From Lojkania enalia (Eukaryota; Ascomycota; Dothideomycetes; Pleosporales): a DNA stretch of 64,000 nucleotides. Position 1 is the stretch's first letter, and each line of letters begins with the position of its first letter. Below, piece after piece: positions 35,210 to 49,350 of the stretch. The position numbers and the translations under genes were made by a program. The stretch is from positions 434,001 through 498,000 of the forward strand of contig ML986581.1 of assembly GCA_010094045.1 (NCBI GenBank), read 5' to 3'. The notes under the pieces were generated by a model, which had not been told where the DNA came from, made no database searches, and saw only the letters and a list, made by a program, of their open reading frames with translations.

Positions 35210-36068
35210 AGACCGTGCTCATCACGACAACTGGTTCGGAAACCATTAGTGAGACCTTCGTACTAACACCATTGAGTGAATACGCAAGCATCATCGCACC
35301 TATGACAGTGATTACCACCGATCCCGCCGGCGAAGTCTTACTTGTAGAGGTCCTTGTTGGAGCAGGCAGGCTAGCTTGGTGGTGGTTTGCTCCAAAACCT
35401 GGAGAACCTCCTGTAGAGTCACCAATCGAGCCACCCCAAACCGAACTTCCTAAGTAGAGCCATACTTTCCCGGCTTCCGCGCATACAACAGTGACTCCAA
35501 AATCTGCATCTACATCTTCAACATCTTCGACCGTTCCCGAAAAATACACTTAAGAGCCTGGGGTCAGAAGACCCGGAAAGTTTGATTGAAAAGCCACAAT
35601 GAAACGAGTCCCTATCAGGATTCCTGTATTTGAGAAAACATGTAATAAGTTCCTAAGTGATGATCCTGCGACGGTACCACATGTGGCTTAATAAGAGAAC
35701 ATAAAGTCAGTTTGCAAAGAATTCAATGGTGATAAGCCTATAATCGGATATACTGATGAGAAGGTCTATCCGAATTCCGCTGAGACTCGTTTAAACATCT
35801 CGGTGGCTCAAAACCCGATATGTGCCGACAATAGAGAGCAGACCCTGGATGAAAGCGATTGTTTCTATAATCTGAATTATGTTGACTCAACTTGCGATAT
35901 GAATTCAGAAGACACGTATGGGGGTGGTTATCAAGGACGGGTGCTATATCTCCCAAGTCACGCAGAATTTTTAGACAGAATCCCAGACTCGGACCCCACA
36001 GCCTACATAATAGTATTCAAACTACGTCGAAAACCTATCAGACCCAGAAAAGGACATACTTCGCTCTA
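35210..36068 (+). pseudogene. Relic of a secreted Thr/Ser-rich protein with a Cys-patterned C-terminus
   Basis: One continuous reading frame is broken only by stops. It starts VLITTTGSETISETFVLTPL, then AGRLAWWWFAPKPGEPP, a Ser/Thr-rich stretch (STSSTSSTVPEKY), then EKTCNKFLSDD, SVCKEFNGDK, NISVAQNPIC and CFYNLNYVDSTCDMNSEDTYGGG. Five or more stops (near 35455, 35550, 35587 and a TAA-TAA pair near 35690) are each one C-to-T step from Gln or Arg codons. The mucin-like linker followed by a C...C...C(D)...YGG pattern resembles C-terminal regions I associate with large secreted fungal proteins such as some GH18 chitinases. The N-terminal part is not recognisable. Confidence 0.45.
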
Positions 36069-36685
36069 ATTACCTTTTCAGCGCCTAACGCTATCATAAG
36101 GCATATAGAACCTTTTTAGGGTACTGCCGAGGCAGCCATGCGATATTTGCGTGGTGTTTTTAAATCAAAAGAGGGCTATTCATCGAGTTTTGTTAAACGA
36201 TTTAGCCCTAGAGGAGGCACATGCCATGAAACCATTCTATAGTCCTCTTTTAGAGTAAGAAATGTGGGATATGACTGGGTGTGGAGAAAAGAAGAACGGG
36301 TTGAGTAGTGATAGAAGAAACGTTAATATGATCCAGGGCTGCGGCGGTGCAGATGATTTGACTACACCGCATCGACGTCAAAATACCGTTCCCCCGCTGC
36401 CTATCATGCAAATGGGTAGCGAAGAATATCATCATCACACAGAGATACTAATTCATGCAGCTGTTCTTCACACGAACAGGAGCGGTAGGGTACAAGATAG
36501 CAGTTGCCAATGCAGATAACACTTTTCCGCATTCGTACTCAAAATGGACATACATGAACATCCAAGATCCCAACCCAACCTAGCCTAATCACAATATACA
36601 CTCAGATCGCTCTGCACATTCTCAACAACGCCGGGCTCAACTCGCACATACTCTCATTTTACACCAATCAAAGCCTCGGACGTAG
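36069..36685. other. 3' flank of the class III ADH gene
   Basis: No gene recognised. Presumably contains the 3' UTR of the minus-strand dehydrogenase. Confidence 0.4.
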
Positions 36686-38548
<1,863 letters not shown>

Positions 38549-39204
38549 TGTTGGCGTGTATTGTACGTTCTCGTCTTAAAACTGGGCAATTGAATATTCG
38601 AGAAAGAGATGGCGGAGGAGAGGAGAAGAGAGGAGAAGAGGAGAAAGTGATTAGGCTTGGGCGGGCCGGCAGTCCTTTCGTCTTTTATTATGGAGGGCCC
38701 GGCCGGATGTGGGGTTTTCTAATGACGACTATCGCTGCCCCTCGCAACCCCTCATCGCGGGGCAATGTCGGCCCTGGTTCTCCTCAACCCTGGGAATCCC
38801 TCGCCCTTAGTTCGGAGCCTCAACTACGGACTCGGGAAAGTTACTTGGTGTTTAGAAATGGCGCGTTCCAGGTACTTGCGCTGACAATTATTCAGGGTGC
38901 AATGCCCAAAGTAGTTGGGTTTTCGCGCAGCGCCAGGCCCCTTGGCATGTCTGCGGAACAGATTTCCACTTTTGGATCAACTATACAGGCATGGGAGTAG
39001 CTCCCGATTATGACATGCATGTAGATCTATAGTATAAAGACAATATAATGCCTAGTATGCAACCCAGCTGCACATCTTCCTATGCTTCGCGTAAAGGTAC
39101 ATCCATCTCTGCCGAGATATATAGAACTTCCCGGGTATATCACACCCTACCTTGGACCGCCAAATCCAGTCGGGCTTTGCAAGCCCCTCGAGTATACTGC
39201 CACA
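38549..39204. other. Promoter side of the class III ADH gene
   Basis: Includes a purine-rich GAGGAGAGGAGAAGAG stretch at about 38612-38645, upstream of the ADH start. The plus-strand frame of 150 codons here has no recognised domain and is probably chance. Confidence 0.4.
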
Positions 39205-40472
39205 CTATACAGTGGGTCTTCCATTCAGTTTCAATTCGTCTTCCTCGTTTACAACCTCGCCCGTTTTCTCATCCTTCGTCCTGCTCTTGCTCCTCGCCCC
39301 GCCCCAGCTCGCACTTCTCTTCCCATCTTTAATTTGCTTGATTCCATGACTCCATCTTTTTCTCAGCGGTGGCTTAGTATCATCCAACCCTATCCTCCTC
39401 CTAATTTCCCCAATTTCCGCATGGTCTCTAGTGTTCCGCATGCGATGTACCCACACGCATTGTCCTTCCTCGAATAAGAACTCACCGCCGACTTGCTTAA
39501 AATCCCCGCCACTGAGCGCCTTGGTGCCCGTTTTGAAACCTTGCATTATAGATTGCACCGATGTAACAAACAGGTTAGAATGGATGTAGCTTGGTTTCTT
39601 GCCTAAATCGAAGGTGCGGGTCATTCCTAGATAATCGTATAATTTGCGCGTCGGGTCCGCGTAGACAGGGAACGGGCAGCCTGTCTCTTTGATGTACATG
39701 TCAATGAGCTCAGGTCGTCCGCAGCCGATGACGGTTATGAAGGTTGGTGTGGGGAGAGAGAGGAGAGATTCGGGAGTAATCGAAGAGGAGAGTGTGCGGA
39801 GGTATTCCTGGCAATTCTGCGACAATTAGCGTCCGTTCAGGCGAGGAGCGAGCAATGACTTACGCCACAGAAGAAGTGCCGTACAAAGATAATCAGCTGC
39901 CTCGGTGCAACTCCCGCCGCCGAATATAGCTCCTTAAATGGGCGAGACACGCCCTCCGCATCCAGTACATGTAGATTGTCCGCCTGCTTCATCATCTTCT
40001 CCGTCGGTAGATCATCGTTGACGTCCACATTGCCACTAAAGTCCAGCTCCTCCTTCTCCAAAACCGGCGTAGTGCTACTTGGCGAGAACGGCGGCGACGT
40101 CGTGTTTGGAGTATCAACTGACGTTGAGACCTTGGGATTGCCTTGCGAATCACCTTGCAAAGGGGGAGGAGTGGGCTCAGTCGAGGGAGCTGCTATGCTA
40201 GATGGTAGCACATGCTCCCCTGAGGAAAGGACGGGAGCTGGAGCCCGTGCAGTCTGATCTTCTGAAGCAGAAATCGAAGTTCGCATCGTGGGTTCTTTGG
40301 TCTCAGGTGAGCGATCTGAAGGAGGCGCGGGATCTGAAGATTGCGCAGGTTCTGAGGAGTCCAGCTTCATTGCTGAGAGTTGAGTTGCGGCTGCTGCTTC
40401 TTGCGCACTCTCTTGCCCTTGCGCCTTCTCGGTATCCATTGCAGGCCTTGTAGTGTTTGTGGTTACAGTCAT
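39205..40472 (-). CDS. AhpC/TSA_2 thioredoxin-like protein with disordered N-terminus
   Basis: Two exons, 40472-39864 and 39816-39205, with a 47-bp intron (39817-39863) in phase 0, giving 406 residues. The first 150 residues are Ser/Pro/Thr/Glu-rich and probably disordered. The fold follows: LHVLDAEGVSRPFKELYSA, then QLIIFVRHFFCGNCQEYLR with a C-G-N-C redox-type motif at 202-205, FITVIGCGRPELIDMYIKETGCPFPVYADPTRKLYDYLGM and a GGDFKQVGGEFLFEEG block. This is the AhpC/TSA_2 family of peroxiredoxin-like proteins. The tail is basic. The activity is not established for fungal members. The intron falls inside the CGNC motif. An earlier in-frame start at 40625 and a later one at 40439 are possible. 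Confidence 0.87.
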
Positions 40473-41613
40473 TAGCCGTAGGAAGCGGTGAGGAGCGGAG
40501 ATGGTGTGAATATAAGTTGGCTGTCTTATGCAGCGAACCACTCGTGAGGACCGGTAGTTCGGTGCTAACAAACAAGCTGTGCAGTTTAGATAAATGATGA
40601 ACTCCTTGTTCTCGCAGATTGACAAGACCGCCCCTGCGGATCGGACAATGAGTAAATCTCCGTGAGTCTAACTGTCTGTGGGAGATGCCGGAGGAGCTGA
40701 AATTCTATAAAGCATGGGCGTCAAGGCAAGTTTCAGACACAGGGACAGAAGCCGACGTCAGCGGCTCAGGTACGTGCTCATTTGCTCTCGCTACGTTAGC
40801 CCGCGCTTTGTAGTTAGCTGAAGAGTATCCGCGTAGTCTCTTTCAGAGATCGCCAGACCATATCAGGCGTTGATTCGCCGCCATTGACTGTGCTGCGGCG
40901 CGCGGCCAACATCGAGTCGGCTGGTGGAGGCAGTGCAAGACCTGGTGGTGACGCTTCAGTTGTGTTTCAAGTTTCCCAGCGCACTAAGGGATGCGCTTGC
41001 CACCTTCGGACTAGTTCGGTCCGCCTCTCAGCTCGGCCCGTGTGCCTAAACCTTGACCTTCAACCGAACTTGAGCCGGCCTCAGCCTTCCAGATTTCTAC
41101 TATATGGCGTTGACTAGAGCTGTGGATACTCTGTTACCTTCACTCCTCCTTCTAAGAGCCCACTTACACTCTCTTCGCTACAATTTAATAACTTTCTAAC
41201 TTCCTGCATTGAAAACCCAACATTAATTCTTAAAATAACGAGGCATCAACATTACGTTCTGAAGCTGGGAACAAGCCCTAAAGCATTCCAATATCATCTA
41301 TATCATGTCCTCTTATGTTCTTAGTACCGTAGGTGCTCTATTCATACCTTAATCAATCAAATTTCCGTCAGATAACTTTCGGGTATCGTTGCGTTTCAAT
41401 ATTTCAATATTTCAGGCGTTCTAATTCTCCTCAAGCGTTCACAAGCACTCTTTCTCAAGAGCAATCTTTGTTCTGCAACACATGATAACAAGTTCATTAT
41501 TCATTATTGGCACCCAAATTGGGAGGCTGTGGTCGCTTTTTCTACCCATTGCCCCCGACTTCGGGCTCATTTCATTAAACCCATCGCAAGCCATCCATTC
41601 ACCAATTGGCGCC
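40473..41613. other. Intergenic region between the AhpC/TSA_2 and SET genes
   Basis: Promoter of the AhpC/TSA_2 gene and 3' flank of the SET gene. ATATTTCAATATTTCA, a short direct repeat, is at about 41396-41415. No gene recognised. Confidence 0.4.
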
Positions 41614-43497
41614 CTACTTGCCATTCATTCCCATCCGCTTCTCTTTCGCATCCTGGAATTTCTGAAGAATACGACCAACCACGCCCGCATACTTCGCAAC
41701 ACCCGGGTAATCATCCCCATGACAATGTAGCATAACCTCGTGCGCTTTGACCGCCGCTCTCTTCGCATATTCGAAGTCCCCATTTTTCTCACTAATCAGG
41801 GCAACATCCAGATATGCACTCGCGAGCCTCACCGAATAATCTCCCTCTTCTTTTAATAGTTTCACATACTCTAGCAACTGGCTTACGAATCCTTTCTTCT
41901 TTGCTCCGTCTTCCAGGTTCTCAAATCGAAAGTTGTGCGTCTCATGCTGTAGCTCCATGATCCGGTAGCGGCGATTTGCACTCATAGAAGCAAATGAGTT
42001 AGGGTCATCGTCATCGGTACAGGCGGGGCAATCGCATACGAAGCCGTAGTGGTTGAGCTCCCATCGACGAGTAGCTTTATCGTGAGTCATGTCACAGTAC
42101 GAAAGTGTGATCTGCTCTCCGGCTTTTATGTCCTTAATCGCGTGGATGGTCTCTTTTTCGATCTGATGATTCCAAGTGAAGTTCGCATTGGGGTTGCAGG
42201 AATGGTTGAATCGGGATGCATGAACAAATACCGCCGCACCATTTCCCATCTCCATGCAATTGGTCTGGAAGATGCTGATCAGTGATGGCTCTTTCCCGAT
42301 TCGCGCATTGTGCTGCTCTTGGATCCTCGTGCGCTCATCTCCAGTCACGTTGGGATGGATTGCCCTCGGCCAGTTCCCAGGATCTTGATTATGAGCGGAG
42401 TGAAGCGTGAAGTAGAGTGCCTTTTCTGTAGGTGTAAGGTCGTTGAAAGCAGCTTGGATATCCTTTTGGAGATAGAACGCGATTGGCACGATGAGAAGAG
42501 GTGTATCCTCCAAGATGCGAGTGCCACGCTCGATATATCGAATGGCGAAGCAGCCGTAGCCCTTGCCGGGAATAGCGCGGACCTCGTAAATGGCGCTCGA
42601 CTCATCTGCGGCAAGTATTAGTTACGCGATTTCCCCTTTGATATTGCCAGTGATGCGCACGACGAAAGGGAAGAAGTTAAAGGTGTGAGAGACCATCAGG
42701 GATACAACGGAAGACTTTACAGACTATAGATACCGCGCCTAGTATTAGGATGAATTTTCAATAGTTTAATGCCCGCCCGTGAGATCCCTGCATCGGCTCC
42801 ACATTATTCCTACTTCCCCATTTCCGTACTGTACATTATTTCGATGAAGAATAATCCTACTCACCAGGAGCTTGAGGTTCCGTATCGCTAGGCTCACTGT
42901 CTTGTGCACCACCCTTTCCCATGGTATCTCTCCCCTCCCGGCTCCTCACTAGCCTCAACGCTTCCAGCCGGCCGCTCAGATCATCTGAGAAGCTTTCATC
43001 GGTTCCGTCCATGCCCATGCCCTGGCGTCCGAAATTTCGTTGTAGATGATAGCTCCCAAAAACACTGTCTGGCGTGTTGGGCGGATTCGATGGTGGTCCG
43101 AAGAAATAACGTTTGATAACTATTGGCTCCGAAGCCCTGCGCGCAGTATTATAGTCGGAAGGACTCGCAATTCCACTATCAAGATTGTCGTTTGGCGAAT
43201 TATCCGGGGCCGCTGGAGGGTCCGGCGGAGAGGACGTGGCTGGCGGTGACGGAGAGTCCTGATCCTCGTGGGCTATAGAGAGCCGCGAAATATCTATCGG
43301 CGCCGCAGTAGTGGCTTTGTTGACAGGTGATAGCACGCTGGGAGTTGTAGGCTGCCTGGGTGCTGGAGAAACAGTGGGTGAATCAGGAGTGTTCTCGGGC
43401 TTAGTCTCTAGGTGCGAGACGTAAGACAGGGACAGAATACCCGCTTGATAGAGGCCATACCAGCATCAAACCCACCTGAGCTTGGTGGGAGCGTCAT
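41614..43497 (-). CDS. SET-domain protein (putative lysine methyltransferase)
   Basis: Three exons, 43497-43476, 43407-42865 and 42605-41614, with introns of 68 bp and 259 bp; phases fit and give 518 residues. The first 180 residues are Ser/Pro/Asp-rich and low complexity. The SET domain starts with SSAIYEVRAIPGKGYGCFAIRYIERGTRILEDTPLL (the GxG cofactor loop). It continues to the NHSCNPNANFTWN block (RFNHSCNPN, the substrate/cofactor pocket) and GEQITLSYCD with a post-SET-like CDCPAC. The C-terminal part is helical (LLEYVKLLKEEGDYSVRLASAYLDVALI). The family transfers methyl groups from S-adenosylmethionine to lysine; the substrate of this subgroup is not known. The upstream exons rest on splice signals only. 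The long second intron is the least certain part. Confidence 0.82.
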
Positions 43498-45574
43498 ATC
43501 AAACGGCAGGTGTCGGGTGATTGCGACAAGAGCGAATATGGCTGTTCCGAACCGGCGGGCGCTGTGAGCGCGGCCGGGAGGGAAACACGATGTATGGGAA
43601 AGAAGAGATGGTTGAAAAATTAGGACAAAGGAAGCCTTTTTATGGTGTCCAAGAAGTGAATGCGAAGCGCGCTGGGGTTGCGCCTTCTGCATGCTACTCC
43701 CCCCACATATCTCGAAGTTGGGGAAGCTGACGGAGATGGCAGTTACGGAGATACACCCCAAGGAAATGGCATATCGCAGATGTTAGGACCGATTAATTGG
43801 CTTTTTTTCTGGCTAGGCTGGCGTGATTCATACGGGCGATAGGGAGCGATCGAAGAATATCAATAATGGCAATCATCATTACAAGTGATCAATGATGACT
43901 CCTACTGCGAGATAATCTTTACAAACATCCGTTTCTCCTCATTCTAATTGCGCCGCGTATATCGATTTCACTATTCTCTCCTCTTCGATCCTCACTCAAG
44001 TATTAACTGCCAAGACATGATTTGCGTTCGTGCTAAAGCTGATCGGAATGTGAAAATCTTCGACACTGAAAAGATATTAATATTTTTACATTTAGTTGTT
44101 TATATTTACCTAGAATCTCTTTACGTGCTTTTTATGGCTTTTCGACATTCCCAAAAAGTACCCCACCCAGAAATAATATTCCCTGCCGAGAAGTTCACTA
44201 CATGTCAGAGCTCACGAAGTATTTTTTTTTTTTTTTTTTTTTTTTTTTCCCTCGACTATATAGACACTTGCATAATCCATTTAACTTCCCTCCCTTATAT
44301 TCACACCAATATTATATAAATCGTTTTAAAATTGCCTCTGGAGACTTTTGATGGAACCAATAGGAAAATAAGAATGGATTAGACTGATAAATGGTGGCGA
44401 TCTGGATTAAAATCTAGAAATCGGCAGTTTCCTCAAGTCAGACACTAATGAAATCATCATTGTCAGCACATGAACGTCCAAATACCTTCTAGATTCAAAC
44501 CTTATGTCTTTTGGACTATTAAAACCCACTCCTATCCGTCGGTAGGTAAATTGCACTATTAGATTCCACAAGAGATCAGGAGCTTATTTCGAATGCTACA
44601 ACAAAAACCTTAAGATGCTATAGAATATGTTCCATTCCATTCTAAAATTGCGCCAGCAGCCAGCAAATGTATTCGTTGCAATATGATTGGCGTTTTTACC
44701 TGTCAAATTTTGCGAGAGGTCATATCGAATATTGAATGTCACAAAAGTAAGTTCAAGGAGTGGGCTGTTCTAAAAATTGACCTATGAGTATTACCTATAT
44801 AGTGTTTACGCCACTAAGTTCTGCCCCCAAATTCTGCCAATCGGAGACGTGGAGTATCCTGTCCTCTGAAACTAAAACGGCTTTTATAGCCCCAGTTCTT
44901 GGGCATCGAACTTGCGAGCGCAGAAAGGATCATAATTCTAGAACTTTCAGAGTTTTTGGCCTGTCAAGATTATTCGTAGAGCACTAAAATCTGCCTCAGA
45001 ACTTGGTCATTAACCATGGATAGGTCGAAGAACTAAAAGAGTCGACCTCATCACCTCATGTTTAAAGCTGTATTGCTTCTGTATTTACAAATAAACTGAC
45101 CGCACCTAATGATAGTTCACTTGGCAGTCTAAAATAATCCTTAGCTAGATGTCATGGCCTTTTCATCCGAAATCTTTCATAAATATAGCAGATATTCGGG
45201 ATCGCTAAAAGGTCGATTCGGCTCCCGCTATAACTCTCATGCACATAATTCTACGCGCTAAAGCATTACCTCCCATTTTTTTTAACTTAAATATCGAGAA
45301 CTATGATCTTCTACAGTTGTCTGAAGCTGTAGGTCTGATCTATATTCCGTGTGATCACGTGATATTGTGAAGAAATTGGAAGGTTTGGCTATGAATTATA
45401 AATCATGCACTTCGAGGCATTGAACACAATTTAGAAAAGCCTTAATATGTGTTCAAGCTTTTTTTTTTTTTTAAAAAAAAAAAACTTTTGTTTCGCGAGG
45501 AACCGCACGGATAAATAAAAAGCATTAAGGAAGCTAGATGGCTCGGTTTCCGAGCGCAGCTGAGTCAGATATCA
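43498..45574. other. Gene-poor region with homopolymer tracts
   Basis: Promoter side of the SET gene, then AT-rich sequence with a 27-T run (44222-44248) and a 14-T/12-A palindrome (45459-45484). No coding frame recognised in the rest. Confidence 0.45.
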
Positions 45575-46395
45575 TCACAAATTCTGCCTAACCTCCTTTC
45601 CAAAGAACCCATCAACAGCCCTAAGTCTAACTGCTCCCTGATATACTATATCCGCACCATTTTTCTTCTGATTCTCCGCAATAACAGGATTCTTTAGATG
45701 CACATTCTCCACATACTCCCAATTCTCGTACACCTCAACGGTTCTAACTTCAATTCCCTTCTCATCATTCAGGACTGTATATGCTAATGTGTTCTCTTCA
45801 TTGGCGGTCACGTTGTCTACGACATGCTTCCAACCCTCAAGCGCTTGCATCAGAGTTCCGGTTTTATAGGCTAAGTGAGTGAGGACGATAGCGGGTTTTG
45901 ATAATAGTCTTGGAGTGGATTGGGGGACTTTGTTGTAGGCAATTGGTGACGTGTGAACCTCAGGTGCGGCCACGAGCACATGACCAGATGTGAAGATATT
46001 GATTAAATCCTGTACAGGAGGTGTGGCAATGTGGATGTCATTCGCTACTGGTGACTCATATCTGCAAATATCATTAGCTATTGCAAAAATGATTGTCCTG
46101 CTTAGAGATATGATATAGGTTTAGTAAGCCAAGTCACAAGAGGCAAGAGGCCTACTCTTCAATCGTATAAATCTCCGCGCCCGCCTCATCGTTCAATGGA
46201 AGCGTAACAAGATATCTTAATACACCTGGCTCGTTCTTGTGCGCATACTCGACGATTTGATGAAAAGCTTGGAGAACCTGAATGGCTGAGATGAGCTCGG
46301 AGACATTAGCGACGTGGAAGGATAGACCAACGAACTTTTACTCTTGCTTCCTTGGCCTTGCAGACTATTTTAGCCGTCGTGATTATCGGCGCCAT
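45575..46395 (-). CDS. Two-domain antibiotic-biosynthesis-monooxygenase (ABM) fold protein
   Basis: Three exons, 46395-46336, 46277-46156 and 46061-45575, with introns of 58 and 94 bp; phases 0 and 2 fit and give 222 residues. The start MAPIITTAKIVCKAKE is followed after splicing by VLQAFHQIVEYAHKNEPGVLRYLVTLP and YTIEEYESPVANDIHIATPPVQDLINIF, a typical ABM dimeric alpha+beta barrel. The second half (VLTHLAYKTGTLMQALEGWKHVV...GIEVRTVEVYENWEYVENVHLKNP) repeats the fold. Fungal members of this fold act on polyketides, quinones or as stress-related small oxidoreductases without cofactor, but no specific substrate can be assigned here. No biosynthetic partner gene is nearby. All exons are open. 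Confidence 0.82.
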
Positions 46396-48098
46396 AATAG
46401 AACCGGTTTGTTGTTGGAAAGAGATTTTGTCGGCTTTAGGTGTTGTCGATACTTACTTTGCGCGAACACTTCGGAATACGTGTACCGAACTACGAACATT
46501 GAATCACGCAATGCCGAATAGTCCGCTTCAGGCCTTACTCACATTAAGATTTGCAGTGCTCACGAAATATTGTCCCGTATTTGGCAGGTTCGTTTAAGTT
46601 ATTCAACGGCTAGTGATTTACTCATATGGTAATCGAGAACAACGCGATAGTTACCAAATTATGCAAACCAAAGTCCAAATTTGGTCGAGTATTGGTCATC
46701 CACCAGCTTTCGGAAACTCCATAGCTCCAAAGGCAGCCATGCGATATACAATTTCTCGAGACCGACACGTTGATCGAATAAGAGGCTATTAAGTTTAGTA
46801 GCTCAAATCTTTCCCAAACCGCTAACCACGTACATGCGTCAAACTTTTCCCTTAAAATCTGCTCGAGGTTGAGACAAATGTTTTCACAGGATTGAGCATC
46901 CCGCTTCGAAGCAACGTGAACGAGTCGTCGCTTGGCCAGCGCCGTATATGAAACTTCATTTAAATCGCCCATTCTTATTAGGCCTTCGCTAAACCTTTAG
47001 TTATACTAAGAATATTTCAATGTCCTGCTATCGAAGAATGGACATTGGTGACACCAAGATTAAGTAAAATCTAATCGATTACTAAACACTAACATTGGAC
47101 CCCAATAAACGATAGCTCGAAAACTTCTCTCACATCCATTCCTGAGCTTACATAGTATATTTATTTAAATGAAGCCTGTATTGAATACTTTTCAATAATT
47201 TCCAATCATAGATTAAGTAGTCAGTTCCTTGAGGATATCTTCCAGCAACGCGGCCTCTTTCTTCTATTCTTATGATATGGTTCTGTAGCGCTGAGCTGAA
47301 TCCTCGTGATCTTGTAGTAGCTTCTGTGTTTGTACTTGCTCCCATTGCCGTCATTTTAAACGTAAGAGTACCTCCAATTCCATTCCTCAAATTCTAGACG
47401 CGAATCACCTGTAAAATGGAGAGCGGAGGATGCGCTATGGCTTACAAAGGCAATGCTTAGCCCGGTCCCGTTTGTCGAATAAACTGGAGGATATCACTAG
47501 AATCTGCGACAAATTCAAAAGTTTCCTTACATTGAATCAGCATCATAAGGCTAATTTTCTCCTATGCAGGCCTGGCGGGGCGACGTGGGAAGGGCGATGA
47601 CATATTGGTCCAATGAGAACTCAATGCGAAAGAGGACTTTAGCCAAGGACTATACAAGGTTGAGGATACAGCTTGAATTAATATGAAATTGATGGCTTTT
47701 GAACCACTAGACTGTACAATGGGTGTAGCCGATATACTGTAAGGGGAAGCGCTCGGGCGCGGGCTCGATCTCAAGGTAGCCATTAAGGGCGTCACAGAAC
47801 TTTGTGGCCTCCGCAGTCCGATATCCCGTAGGCGAGAACCAATTCCTGCTGAGGTACCTGGGTTTTCCTTGTTTATCCAGACTCGCATTCTACTTTCTCC
47901 ATTCCCTACGCTGGCCAGCAGATGCAATGAAGCCTGGTGTGATTGGACCCTCCGACTTGATCTGCTTTGCGCAATATTAACGTATATGCTCACTGAAAAA
48001 CCTTAGCTGATCACGGTTATGAGCTCCTCCATCCTTGTTCATGATAAATAAGCATATATGAGAGAGCGAGACTTCTTGTCTACGCCAGTTACTATGCC
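46396..48098. other. Intergenic region with unassigned small frames
   Basis: Minus-strand frames at 46622-46972 (116 codons) and 47562-47993 (143 codons) have no recognisable motif, so no call is made. The rest is AT-rich. Confidence 0.3.
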
Positions 48099-48650
48099 TT
48101 AGCGCCACAGCTCGTCCACTAGCTTCTTCACGCTGGGATCGTCCCGGCACTAGGAGAGGAGATCTCTGCAGATGAGAGCGTGGATGATGCGAGCGTCTTT
48201 AGATAAGAGGACCTCATTACGAGCCTGAGATACTGAGATTTCAAACCGGTAAGAGTTACCATTTGCGTGGCCTCCTTGGCAACAATAGCAGCTGTGAGTG
48301 AACCGAAAGAATCGAGGTGTGTATTCTGGTCAGTCAACCTCCGGAGGGCATCTCCAATTTCAACGGAACCTAGAAGAGGCCTAGCGCTGTAGTCAATGCT
48401 ACCCTCTCCATTGGGGCGAAACCTGGCCCAGCTCGTACCAGCCAAGCGTAAAGCTTCTTCTGAGGCATCTAGAATGTTTAAATGAGTATCTCTTATATCA
48501 TGCGCCTCCTTGGGAGACATGTACTGATATGGGAAGGCTGCATTCTCGAAAGCCCGGATGGTGTCCTCGCCCTACTACTCCATCTCCGTGAGGTGGGGGT
48601 CTGGCCGATGGTCTTCGACGGTAGGAGGATCGTTGTTTGGTCTTGAGGGT
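48099..48650 (-). pseudogene. Decayed gene of unknown family
   Basis: On the minus strand a readable protein starts before 48600 (DPPTVEDHRPDPHLTEME), meets two TAG stops, then continues GEDTIRAFENAAFPYQYMSPKEAHDIRDTHLNILDASEEALRLAGTSW and LDSFGSLTAAIVAKEATQ. It then shifts frame and reads VSQARNEVLLSKDARIIHALICRDLLS, a TAG, then CRDDPSVKKLVDELWR to TAA at 48099. The coherent amphipathic text in one order and the TAG stops suggest a decayed gene. I do not recognise the family. Confidence 0.4.
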
Positions 48651-49350
48651 GTTCGATAACCAGCGGCACCTTGAGATATTCCCCGCGGCTAGACGTTCGA
48701 GGATTTCAAGGGAGCGTCGTGCGTTTGTGACAGCGGTATTATGTGTTTGCTAGGGATGGCATGGTCCATTTAGTAACAAGGAATGACGTAGTCAGGAAAG
48801 TACAGTGTATTTGGTGAGGAAGGTGTGATATTGCAATGCCTTCATTTTTGCCAAGGACATACGATGATGTATAAGGTCGAAATGTTGGTTTGGTTGCGCA
48901 ATCTTTCTTTGAGTATTGTAGTAATAGTATGGTAGAGACTCGGTGGTAAAAGTAAATTATGCGCCAACTAAAGGTTTTAATGTAACAGTTGAACTGAAGC
49001 TATGCTGGGATCGATAACACTAATTAACGTCGGTCCCGATTGGTAGTTGTGTAAGGGTCATCTAGAGAAAGCCAAGGTGACGGACACTAGGAGGTACACT
49101 GACGAGCTCCCTCCAACTAAGATCGTGGGTGCAAACCCTAGCGGGGCCGCCGTGATAAAGCCATCCATCCATACTATTGAAACGTTTTACCCAAAGTAGA
49201 ACAAACTCGATTCCTGGAAAGAATTGTATTCTACTTAAATTTTATGCCTTACGGGGATTATGGAATAGAGTTCCAATGAAAGGACTATAGAAAAAGCTGG
49301 GCTGGGTGAAAAACCAAATCGTCTGTTAAACGGCTCTATGGAAATATATG
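48651..49350. other. AT-rich intergenic region
   Basis: No convincing coding frame or repeat; 3' flank of the F-box-like gene. Confidence 0.35.

Noticed and set aside
48990..49180. Possible structured RNA or tRNA
   Set aside because: No cloverleaf could be drawn: the acceptor and T-arm pairs do not match.
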